A stretch of 45,448 bases of DNA from Planctomycetia bacterium (GTDB lineage: Bacteria > Planctomycetota > UBA8108 > UBA1146), in contig JAAXJX010000031.1 in assembly GCA_012269595.1 (NCBI GenBank), positions 41,028 to 86,475 of the forward strand, in the 5' to 3' direction. Positions 10,702 to 20,718 of the stretch are shown piece after piece. The notes below the pieces were generated by a model, which worked only from the letters and a program-made list of their open reading frames with translations, had not been told where the DNA came from and did no database searches. How positions within the stretch are numbered: the first letter of the stretch is position 1; every line of letters begins with the position of its first letter. Position numbers and translations under genes: made by a program.

Positions 10702-10959
10702 TCAACTGCGATTCGACTCTTGTTGGGCCCGCACGATCAAAGCGATGAATCCAAGGAGACATCCTCCGAGCACACCCCACGGTTCCGAGTCGTAACGACC
10801 GTCGATCCACCGGCCGAAGGCAGCGAAAATCACGAAGGTGAGCAACAGTTGCCAACCCAATGAACTCCATGCTGCCGAGCGCGCCAGGTTTCCCCCGGAC
10901 CCATCTTCACCCCTTGTCGGGGATTGGGGATCCGAAGATTTCGGCTCGTCATTCTCCAC
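10702..10959 (-). CDS. AtpZ-like small membrane protein
   Basis: About 85 residues: a hydrophilic Asp/Ser-rich start, then two membrane helices (SLGWQLLLTFVIFAAFGRWI and GVLGGCLLGFIALIVRA) joined by a short DGRYDSEPW loop. This is the AtpZ/AtpI-type protein commonly found first in atp operons; AtpZ is thought to act with AtpI in cation supply or ring assembly. I chose GTG 10959, preceded by GGAGG, because a longer frame reaching 11136 has an unlikely Arg/Cys-rich beginning. Confidence 0.75.
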   Translation of the reverse strand: MENDEPKSSDPQSPTRGEDGSGGNLARSAAWSSLGWQLLLTFVIFAAFGRWIDGRYDSEPWGVLGGCLLGFIALIVRAQQESNRS

Positions 10960-11116
10960 GTTGAAGTGATCCTCCAGCAAACCGCAGCGACAACGCCGGC
11001 GGGGTTGATCTGTCAGAGGAAAAACCCTGTCGAAGGATTCCAGACCCATCCGGAAACCTGCCGAAATTCCTCTGCACGGGAAGACTTGGTCCACGTGAAA
11101 AAGTACACGTCTGGTG

Positions 11117-11146
11117 AGGATAGTCGACCCCGACAATTGGGGTCAA
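11117..11146 (-). promoter_or_regulatory. Candidate sigma-70-type promoter of the atp operon
   Basis: On the minus strand TTGACC (11146-11141) and TATCCT (11122-11117) are 18 bases apart, about 160 bases upstream of the first atp gene. It is the best match in the 274-base gap 10960-11233, and its position fits the head of a ten-gene operon. No terminator for the upstream gene is visible in the gap. Confidence 0.5.
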
Positions 11147-11233
11147 GCGAATCAAAATCTGCCTGCAGATTTGCACAAATCCACCCCCCCTGGAGGTCCA
11201 CATTTGGGCATTCTGCCGATCAGGTGTGAGCGA

Positions 11234-14089
11234 CTAATCTTTGAGAGAATCGACCACCTGCTGGGCCCTGACATTGGCTGGATCGAGCATCAGGGCACGT
11301 CTCGCCCATTTGAGGGCATCGGTGTCCTCTCCCAGTTTCCAAAGCACCCACGCCAGATCCGGATAAATCTCCTCCATTGCAGGAGTCTCCAGAGCCAACC
11401 TCAGTTCCAGTTCCCGCCGGGCATTCTGCCAATCCTCCAACTCGAGGTAGGCACGACCCAGGAGAGCGTGACTCTCATCCCCATAGGGCGTGATAAAGGG
11501 AAGGTCCCAGGCGGCGTCGATCACCCCCTGATAATCCCCCGCCTTCTCCATGCTTTTTGCAAGAGCCAGCCGGGTATTGGCATCGTCACGGTCATGGAAG
11601 ATCTGCTGGCGATAACTTTCGATCGCTTGGGCATCGAGATCCAGATCCTTTTGAAGAGTGGCCAATTGAACCCAGGGACTTCCGGGGCTCACCGGCGAAC
11701 TTGTTGCTGTGGGAGCCTGCGCCGTGGCCTCTTCCAACATCTTCAGAGCTTCTTCCGTGTCGCCCCGCTTCCGCAGAATACTGGCTTTCAACAATCGGCT
11801 GCGCCAACTCCAGATCGAGTCCCCCAAAATCGCCTGACTGAGCGATTTCAGAGCCTTGTCGGTCAAACCCTCGTTGAGTTGCATCGAAGCCCTGACGACT
11901 GCGAGATCTGCGGAATCAGGATCCAGTTTCTCTGCTTTGCCGATGGCCAACTCCGCATCCGCAACTTTCTTTTCTGCGAGATAAGCGGCGGCCAACCAGA
12001 CCCAATGTCGTGCAACATTGGGTTCGTCTTCTGTGCGCTCACGCAATCGATCGATGTGTCTTCCCTGGAACGCAGGCCCGACTCCGGCAACCTCCACTTT
12101 TTTGCCCAACCACTCCATGAAAACACGGTCGAAATTTTCTGCGGAGGTGCCGAGGACATCCCGGAGGACTCTGCGGGTGTCATGACCCTTTGCGTAGGAT
12201 TCCAGCATCTCATTGATCTTGGCCATGCCATGCTGCTCGTGAATCATTTCGCAGATCAAACCGCCCTGCACATAACCCACCAGGATTTCACCGGGCCAAC
12301 TGGGGTTCATGAATGACTTTTGCAAGTCTGCGATGGGGCGCAATGCACCGGCATGAAACTCGGTGGAAACCATCAATGGTTCATGCCTTTTCCAGCGGGG
12401 GGTCCGGCGCGCTTCCTCGAAGACAGACAAACCCTCACCAAACCAGCGTGGGATACGGTGGCGAGCCTTCTGCAAGGTCACCACGTGTGCCAATTCATGA
12501 ACCGCTACCGCTCCCCAATTGCCCGGAAGAGCGTTTGGAGTTGTCAGAGTTACCAGTCGACCAAAACAAACACCACTGGCAGCAAGCCCGGGCAATCCAA
12601 TTGAACGTGCACTGAAGTAGGCATGACTGGAAAAATCTTCGATGGTCAAGGGACGATAAACTTCGAGTTGATAGTCCTTTTCAAAGCTCTCCCGTGATTC
12701 TTTCATCAGAGGCATCAGATAAGGCATGAGGTACGGACCTTCATCCGACTTCATGCGAATCACCAGACCATCCTCTTCGCGGGTGATGAAGTTTTCATCG
12801 ATGTGCTTCATCAAAGTCCGGGTATTTTTGACCCAGACGTTGTAGCGATCCTTGGTCCAGGCTTCCTCGAGTTTCTTCTTTCCCTCTTCTTCAAGACCAC
12901 TGCGAAGTGCGTTGATGGAAAAGATGGCATACGACTTGGGCAATCCCGGGTCGAGCTCGATGGCCTTGAGTGAAAATTCTGCAGACTCCCGATAGAAGAA
13001 TCGGTCTACCAATCTCTCTGCGAGAGTGACATAGAAAAGTGCCGGAGCGGGATGCCCCTCCTCCACCTCCTTGCGCAACGCTTCAAACTCGTCGAGTCGT
13101 GCGACAGCGTAAAGGATGCTCGCCAGCAATCCCTGGGCGATCTGGTGATTGGGCTGAATCTCCAGCACCTTGCGGTAGCACATCTCCGCACGGTTCCAGT
13201 TCTCACTGGCAAAGGCGATGTCCCCCTCCAGCAACCACCTCTCAGGGTGATCGGGCCAGATCCGGCTTGCCTTCGAGAGCAGTTGGGAAACCTCTTCGCC
13301 ACGTTCTCCGGGGAAGGCGTAATCGGTCCATGTTGCCCTTGCAAGGCCCAACATCGCTTCCGCATGATTGGCGTTCGTTTCGAGGGCATCCCGGAAATGA
13401 CTGCGGGCATCGGGGTAGTTGTACTTTGAGAACAGGGCATGGCCACTGGCCGTGTGGGCCGCGGCAGATTTCGGGTCGAGATAGAGGGCACTGTCGTACA
13501 TCACCTCGTAGGCATCCCGAAATCTCTGTAATCCCTCACAGGCCTTTCCAAACCAGACGAAAGTTTCCGGAGGAGACTTTTGCGCTTCTTCCCTGGACAT
13601 GTCCTTGTAGATCTGGATCACCTTGCGCAGCAATTCCTGACCACTCTCACGCTTTCCCTGATCGATGCGATAAAGCCCCAAACGGGCCAGTGACTCGACA
13701 TGCTGATCGTCGATGACGAGGGCTTTATTCAAGAGCGATTCACCCTCGGCATACTTTCCAGCTTCCAACTTCAAGCCGGCCAGAGCAGCAAGCAAATGGG
13801 CGTCTGCTCCCTCAGCCTCTCTGGCTTTCTCAAGGGTGGTGATGGCATCGTCGAAGCGCCCCTGTTCCCGATACACTCTCGCCTCCAGTAGCGGAAACTG
13901 GCCCGGCTCCTCCTCTACCCAATCGGTCGCCTCCTGATAATCACCGGTTTCGATGAGGATGCGCAGTTCGCGGGCGTCTTCGTCGGTGGACTGCCCACCC
14001 ACCGGGCTCGCAATACTGGCGAGGCAACCGAGGAAAATCAGTGCGAAGAAACTTCGGTGGAGTGGGAAGTGGAAGATTCGGCTCATCAT
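11234..14089 (-). CDS. Secreted TPR protein with peptidase-MA-like zinc protease domain
   Basis: A 951-residue protein. An N-terminal hydrophobic export signal (SFFALIFLGCLASIASPVGG) is followed by many tetratricopeptide helices up to ~residue 400, a zincin domain around 450-640 and further TPRs to the end. The metal site is H531-E-L-A-H535 with a likely third ligand at E552 in WFGEGLSVFEE, the pattern of the gluzincin 'peptidase MA' group. Such proteins are often found in planctomycetes and myxobacteria; the substrate is unknown. It probably acts in the periplasm or is lipid anchored, since FLGC is a weak lipobox. ATG 14086 directly follows ATG 14089 and is better spaced from GGAG. Confidence 0.85.
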   Translation of the reverse strand: MMSRIFHFPLHRSFFALIFLGCLASIASPVGGQSTDEDARELRILIETGDYQEATDWVEEEPGQFPLLEARVYREQGRFDDAITTLEKAREAEGADAHLLAALAGLKLEAGKYAEGESLLNKALVIDDQHVESLARLGLYRIDQGKRESGQELLRKVIQIYKDMSREEAQKSPPETFVWFGKACEGLQRFRDAYEVMYDSALYLDPKSAAAHTASGHALFSKYNYPDARSHFRDALETNANHAEAMLGLARATWTDYAFPGERGEEVSQLLSKASRIWPDHPERWLLEGDIAFASENWNRAEMCYRKVLEIQPNHQIAQGLLASILYAVARLDEFEALRKEVEEGHPAPALFYVTLAERLVDRFFYRESAEFSLKAIELDPGLPKSYAIFSINALRSGLEEEGKKKLEEAWTKDRYNVWVKNTRTLMKHIDENFITREEDGLVIRMKSDEGPYLMPYLMPLMKESRESFEKDYQLEVYRPLTIEDFSSHAYFSARSIGLPGLAASGVCFGRLVTLTTPNALPGNWGAVAVHELAHVVTLQKARHRIPRWFGEGLSVFEEARRTPRWKRHEPLMVSTEFHAGALRPIADLQKSFMNPSWPGEILVGYVQGGLICEMIHEQHGMAKINEMLESYAKGHDTRRVLRDVLGTSAENFDRVFMEWLGKKVEVAGVGPAFQGRHIDRLRERTEDEPNVARHWVWLAAAYLAEKKVADAELAIGKAEKLDPDSADLAVVRASMQLNEGLTDKALKSLSQAILGDSIWSWRSRLLKASILRKRGDTEEALKMLEEATAQAPTATSSPVSPGSPWVQLATLQKDLDLDAQAIESYRQQIFHDRDDANTRLALAKSMEKAGDYQGVIDAAWDLPFITPYGDESHALLGRAYLELEDWQNARRELELRLALETPAMEEIYPDLAWVLWKLGEDTDALKWARRALMLDPANVRAQQVVDSLKD

Positions 14090-14269
14090 TTCTCCGTCTC
14101 GGGCCCTGCCCTCCCCTGCAGACTGTCATGAGGAGTTTCATGAGAGCAATCAGGGGTCCTGAATGCAGATTCAACCGGGAATCGCAAAGGGCCAATATAC
14201 ACAAAATGGCCACTGAAGGCATTTATTGGGGCATTGCGGACTCTTTGGCGTGAACAGATCCGTGCGGAT

Positions 14270-14299
14270 TTGTCGTCTTCGGCCTGACCATCCTATTCT
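14270..14299 (+). promoter_or_regulatory. Candidate promoter of clpC
   Basis: TTGTCG (14270-14275) and TATTCT (14294-14299) separated by 18 bases, about 50 bases before the clpC start, in the divergent 261-base gap 14090-14350. No CIRCE-like inverted repeat is visible. On the minus strand a TATATT at 14194-14199 might serve the divergent TPR gene, but no -35 box supports it. Confidence 0.4.
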
Positions 14300-14350
14300 C
14301 CTTTACAGGCGCTGTGCCTGCTTTTGTAACCCAGGGAGGGAGTCCCGCTC

Positions 14351-16801
<2,451 letters not shown>

Positions 16802-16837
16802 AGAATCCGTTTGCGATCGAGTGAATGAATTCGCATC

Positions 16838-16875
16838 ATCCGTGGCCACCGGAAAAGGTGGCCACGGATTTTTTT
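16838..16875 (+). terminator. clpC terminator
   Basis: A perfect 13-bp stem (16838-16850 with 16857-16869), loop GGAAAA, then seven T (16869-16875). It stands between clpC and the small zinc-ribbon gene, whose ribosome site follows immediately. Confidence 0.92.
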
Positions 16876-16888
16876 GAAGGGATCGACG

Positions 16889-17200
16889 ATGTTGGATTGC
16901 CCACACTGCGGTGCAGAAGTCGCCGAAGGCCGATTGGCCTGTCGTGAGTGCGGCAGCGACATCGAAACCGGCTGGGGAGATCCCGCCGAACTGGACTACC
17001 AGTCCGTCGATCTGGGAGAAGATTATTCGGAAGAAGAAAAGGACCTCAAAAAGGGGAAGCAGAAGCTGATCGCTTCAGTCCTCATCGCCGGGTTGCCCGT
17101 GGGTCTGATTTTATGGTTCATGCCAACGCAGAAAGCCCTCGGAGTTGGAATCGCCATCCTTCTTCTTCTCGGCGTGCTTTCCTCGAAAAGAAACTACTGA
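16889..17200 (+). CDS. Small zinc-ribbon membrane protein
   Basis: A 103-residue protein with a CPHCG ... CRECG zinc ribbon at residues ~4-22, an acidic linker and two hydrophobic segments at the C-terminus (LIASVLIAGLPVGLILWFM and ALGVGIAILLLLGVLSS). ATG 16889 has AAGGG upstream. Function unknown; such proteins occur widely as uncharacterised inner membrane proteins. Its start lies just past the clpC terminator, so it depends on read-through or its own unseen promoter. Its 3' end overlaps the convergent EamA gene by 7 bases. Confidence 0.75.
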   Translation: MLDCPHCGAEVAEGRLACRECGSDIETGWGDPAELDYQSVDLGEDYSEEEKDLKKGKQKLIASVLIAGLPVGLILWFMPTQKALGVGIAILLLLGVLSSKRNY

Positions 17201-18138
17201 GAACCGGAATCCGGTTTTTCCGATTCTTCTACCAACTTTTCACTGTTTCTCGCGACGATCATGATCCCTGCCACTACCAGCGGTCCACCTATCCAGAATG
17301 ATGTCGGCGGTGCCTCCTGGATCACCAACCACACCAGAAGCGGTGCCCCTGCCATCTCCCCCAGATAAGTGGTCGATACCACTGTAGGCGGCAAACGCTT
17401 GAGTGCAGCATTCAGCGGAGTGTGCCCCAGAAGAGTGGGAAAAAGTGCCAGCAGAGCGGCATATCCCCAACCCAATCCTGTTTCGGGTACCACCTTTGAA
17501 CCTATCGAGAACAACCATATCAAGAGACCGAATGCTGCCACGGCGTACGCTCTTGTCGCATAAGTGACTGTTGGCATCTGTTGCGTGGCACTTCGCCCTG
17601 CCAGGAGATATCCGACGAAAGCCAGGGAACCGATGACGGAAAGTCCCATTCCCCAGATCCGGTGATCGCTTTGTGCCGACTGACCAGAGTCCTCCGCAAA
17701 CATTGCAAGAATTGTCGTTCCGGAAAGGGTCAGCAGAACTCCACCGATGCAGGACACCTTCAGAGTCGTTCGTCCCCGCAAGACTTCGATGGCATAAATG
17801 ATGACCGGGTGGAGATAAACGAGCACCACTGAAGTGGCCACCGACAGATAAGCGAGGGAGGCCATCCATGCGCCAAAGTGCAGTGCCAGGCATACACCAG
17901 CGATCAAAATCGAAGAGCCACTGCACTTCAGTGGGACCGGTTTCTCTCTCTTCCCCAACAGCCACAGGATCGGGATGGCGAGAGCAAGTCTGAGAAACGC
18001 CATCTGAACCTCGTCCAGATCCCCCTGGGCGGTCCCGAGCCGGATCCACAGTGTCGAGGTCGAGATCCCGACGATCCCGATGATGAGCAAGGTCCATGTA
18101 CCGACGAATCGATTCAAATCGAGGGTCTCCCGTGCCAT
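17194..18138 (-). CDS. EamA-family (DMT) transporter
   Basis: A 314-residue integral membrane protein with about ten hydrophobic helices arranged as two EamA repeats. Recognisable family segments are ISTSTLWIRLG in the first repeat and LKRLPPTVVSTTYLGEM with PLLVWLV in the second. Members move amino acids, other metabolites or drugs; the substrate is not readable from sequence. The start overlaps the end of the semialdehyde dehydrogenase gene by 25 bases, so it is the last gene of the hydroxyproline operon and may move hydroxyproline, proline or an intermediate. Confidence 0.88.
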   Translation of the reverse strand: MARETLDLNRFVGTWTLLIIGIVGISTSTLWIRLGTAQGDLDEVQMAFLRLALAIPILWLLGKREKPVPLKCSGSSILIAGVCLALHFGAWMASLAYLSVATSVVLVYLHPVIIYAIEVLRGRTTLKVSCIGGVLLTLSGTTILAMFAEDSGQSAQSDHRIWGMGLSVIGSLAFVGYLLAGRSATQQMPTVTYATRAYAVAAFGLLIWLFSIGSKVVPETGLGWGYAALLALFPTLLGHTPLNAALKRLPPTVVSTTYLGEMAGAPLLVWLVIQEAPPTSFWIGGPLVVAGIMIVARNSEKLVEESEKPDSGSQ

Positions 18139-19697
18139 TTCCCATCCAACCTGAATGGAATGCCGGATCCTGAATCAGCAGAGAGATCTTCCGGAAGAAG
18201 GGATTCGGGAAATCCCTGCCAGCAAACCGGTCGCTGAAATCTCTCGAGGGCTGACATCCCCACCGAAGTCCATCGGGAGTCTGTCGTCGCAGGCCACGGC
18301 CCACCGTGGTGCATCGACTCACCCACTTCCACTCCCGTGGGAAATCCGTTGAAGATCAGGCGGCCGACCCTGTCCTCCAGACGGGCGAGCAATTGGGGAT
18401 GATCCGCCAACTCATTTTCTGTGGCGTGGATGGTGGCGGTCAATTGTCCTTCTAGGACAGAAGCCACCTGAAGCAACTGTTCGAGATCGTCACACTCTAC
18501 CAACAGGGTACTCGGACCGAAGATTTCCGCCTGCAATACAGGATCGTCGATGAAACGACGTGCATCGGCGGCCAACAATCCCGCTTCCGCATCACAGCTT
18601 CCGGAACTGGTGGGTCCCTTGCCTACCAGCTCCACACCATTTCTTTCGGCGACTTCCTGTAATCCCTTTTGGTAACCGGCGTGAATCCCCTGGTGAAGCA
18701 TCGTTCCCGCAGGTCCCTGAAACAGTTCCCTGGAGAGAGATGCCTTGAACGCCTCGCTGTTCTCATCGCGAACCAGAATCAGAATCCCCGGACAGGTACA
18801 GAACTGACCCACTCCGAGCAGGACACTCGCTGCAAGACCAGCAGCAATTTCTTCGCCACTCTCATTGATCGCTTCAGGCAAAACAAAGACGGGGTTGGCA
18901 CTACCCATCTCTGCGAACACCGGAATAGGAACTTCTCTTTGGGCAGCGATGCGCCACAGTGACAATCCTCCCGCTTGTGATCCGGTGAAACCGACTGCGG
19001 AGATTCCAGCGTGTGATGTCAAACCCACTCCCACATCAAAAGACTCTCCGTGGATCAGACTGAAGGTTCCCGACGGCAAGCCGGCTTCCTCCACAGCAGA
19101 GGTGATCGCTTCCCCCACCAATTCACAGACTCCAGGGTGAGCGGGATGACCCTTGACGATCACGGGGCAGCCCGCAGCAAAGGCACTCGCCGTATCCCCC
19201 CCTGCAACTCCAAATGCGAGGGGAAAGTTACTCGCTCCGAAAACGGCCACAGGTCCCAAAGGAATCATCCGTCGACGCAAATCAGGTCGCGGCAAAGGTT
19301 CCCTCTGCAGATCCGCACTTTGCATCACCGGTTCACGGAAGAGTCCCGTGGAAACCGTCTCTGCAAATTGCAACAACTGGGAACAGGTTCTTCCCATCTC
19401 TGCTTCGAATCGGCCCGCCGGCAATCCGGTCTCGAGAACTCCCCGCTCCAGAATTTGTGGCAAGGCTTCTTCGAGATTTCTCGCTATTGCTTTCAGCAGT
19501 CGGCCCCGTGCTTCTGCAGGAAACAGCACGCGGCTTTCGTGAACTGCAACGGCAGCTGCCACAGCGGAATCGATCTGACCCGTCGTCGCCTCAGGAAACC
19601 CCGGCTCCAGACGCTCGCCGGTGACCGGGTTATTGGCATGAAAAAGGCGATCTCCAGAAACACTCTCGCCTGCGATCCAATGGACACCATTCAGCAT
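18114..19697 (-). CDS. 2-oxoglutarate semialdehyde (2,5-dioxopentanoate) dehydrogenase
   Basis: A 527-residue aldehyde dehydrogenase, EC 1.2.1.26 type, oxidising 2-oxoglutarate semialdehyde to 2-oxoglutarate. The signature of the subgroup is the C-terminal HHGGPWPATTDSRWTSVG followed by ALERFQRPVCWQ. The general catalytic residues are the Glu in FAEMGSANP and the Cys in GVGQFCTCPG; the N-terminal substrate segment is IPLGPVAVFGASNFPLAFG. The ATG at 19697 overlaps the stop of the upstream DapA-family gene as TGATG. A longer upstream frame is only the antecedent gene read out of phase. It catalyses the last step of the hydroxyproline route. Confidence 0.92.
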   Translation of the reverse strand: MLNGVHWIAGESVSGDRLFHANNPVTGERLEPGFPEATTGQIDSAVAAAVAVHESRVLFPAEARGRLLKAIARNLEEALPQILERGVLETGLPAGRFEAEMGRTCSQLLQFAETVSTGLFREPVMQSADLQREPLPRPDLRRRMIPLGPVAVFGASNFPLAFGVAGGDTASAFAAGCPVIVKGHPAHPGVCELVGEAITSAVEEAGLPSGTFSLIHGESFDVGVGLTSHAGISAVGFTGSQAGGLSLWRIAAQREVPIPVFAEMGSANPVFVLPEAINESGEEIAAGLAASVLLGVGQFCTCPGILILVRDENSEAFKASLSRELFQGPAGTMLHQGIHAGYQKGLQEVAERNGVELVGKGPTSSGSCDAEAGLLAADARRFIDDPVLQAEIFGPSTLLVECDDLEQLLQVASVLEGQLTATIHATENELADHPQLLARLEDRVGRLIFNGFPTGVEVGESMHHGGPWPATTDSRWTSVGMSALERFQRPVCWQGFPESLLPEDLSADSGSGIPFRLDGKWHGRPSI

Positions 19698-20632
19698 CAC
19701 TTTTCTCCCTCGAGCACTGACGGTCTCTTCTCCAATGCCTCGCGAATCACCGCAATCGCTCCCTCGCGCAAAGCTCCCACGGCCGGGATTCTCGGTGCCC
19801 GGACATTTTCTGAACCGCGCTGGACCTCCTGCTGAACCAACTTGATCAATTGGACAAACTCCGGCACACAATCCAATCTCAACATCGGCAGGAACCAGCG
19901 ATAGATTTCATCTGCTTCCAGCGCACTCGGGCGATCTTCCAACCCTGCGACAGCCTTGTCGAAGAGCAGAACCGATTCACCGGGCAAGGCATTGACGAGT
20001 CCGGCAACCCAGCCGACAGCTCCCTGTCGAACCGCTTCGACCACCATGTCGTCGAGCCCTGCGAAAAGCGCCAGCCGATCACCCACCAGAGAACGAACAG
20101 CGGTAATCCTCCGAGCGTCGCCACTGGAATCCTTGACCGCCTTCAACTTCTCCTGACGCTCTGCGAGATCGGCAATCCACCCAGGCGGAAAGTCAACGCC
20201 ATACGCAACCGGATTGTTGTAGAGCATGCACGGCAAATCGGTCGCCGCCATCACAGCCTCGACGTGTGCTTCCATCTCGTGGAAAGGACCTTTGTGAATG
20301 TAGGGCGGCAATACCATCAATCCTCTGGCCCCCATCACTGAAGCGGAGGCGGCGAGCCTTCCGGCTTCACGGGTCGAAGCTGCAGCGATCCCCGGGATCA
20401 CTGGAACCCTGTGACCGACTGCTCTTACACAGGTATCAATTACACGCTGTTTTTCCTCCAGTGAGAGAGTGGCCCCCTCACCCAGAGACCCACAGGGGAT
20501 GATGCCTGTCGCCCCGTGGTCGACGAGCCAAACCGCGTGTTCGGAAAGGAAGGCGTAGTCCACTTCTCCCGCATCATCGAAAGGAGTGGTGATGGCGGGC
20601 ATGACTCCAGCCCAATTCAGATCGGATTCCAT
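19697..20632 (-). CDS. DapA-family 1-pyrroline-4-hydroxy-2-carboxylate deaminase (likely)
   Basis: A 311-residue (beta/alpha)8 Schiff-base lyase of the dihydrodipicolinate synthase family. The Schiff-base Lys is in LKAVKDSSGDARR, the Tyr in MLYNNPVAYGVD, and the loop is IPCGSLGEGATLS. Family members do several reactions. Here the neighbours (epimerase, D-hydroxyproline dehydrogenase, semialdehyde dehydrogenase) make the deamination of pyrroline-4-hydroxy-2-carboxylate to 2-oxoglutarate semialdehyde the best fit. A dehydratase of sugar acids feeding the same dehydrogenase is the alternative. AAAGGAA precedes ATG 20632. Confidence 0.85.
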   Translation of the reverse strand: MESDLNWAGVMPAITTPFDDAGEVDYAFLSEHAVWLVDHGATGIIPCGSLGEGATLSLEEKQRVIDTCVRAVGHRVPVIPGIAAASTREAGRLAASASVMGARGLMVLPPYIHKGPFHEMEAHVEAVMAATDLPCMLYNNPVAYGVDFPPGWIADLAERQEKLKAVKDSSGDARRITAVRSLVGDRLALFAGLDDMVVEAVRQGAVGWVAGLVNALPGESVLLFDKAVAGLEDRPSALEADEIYRWFLPMLRLDCVPEFVQLIKLVQQEVQRGSENVRAPRIPAVGALREGAIAVIREALEKRPSVLEGEK

Positions 20633-20718
20633 GGGGTTCCTTTCCCGGAAATTATCATTTCAGAGACATCATGATCGGAGATGCGTGCAACCGAAACCCA
20701 TCCCCCCGACCAGGAGGA

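Noticed and set aside
11114-12316. 400-codon plus-strand frame opposite the TPR-protease gene
   Set aside because: Antisense shadow, rich in Gln/Arg/Pro with no motif; the minus-strand gene has signal peptide, TPRs and a metal site.
17240-18322. 360-codon minus-strand frame overlapping the EamA gene in another phase
   Set aside because: The EamA frame shows ten membrane helices, whereas this one is Arg/Gly/Asp-rich without structure.
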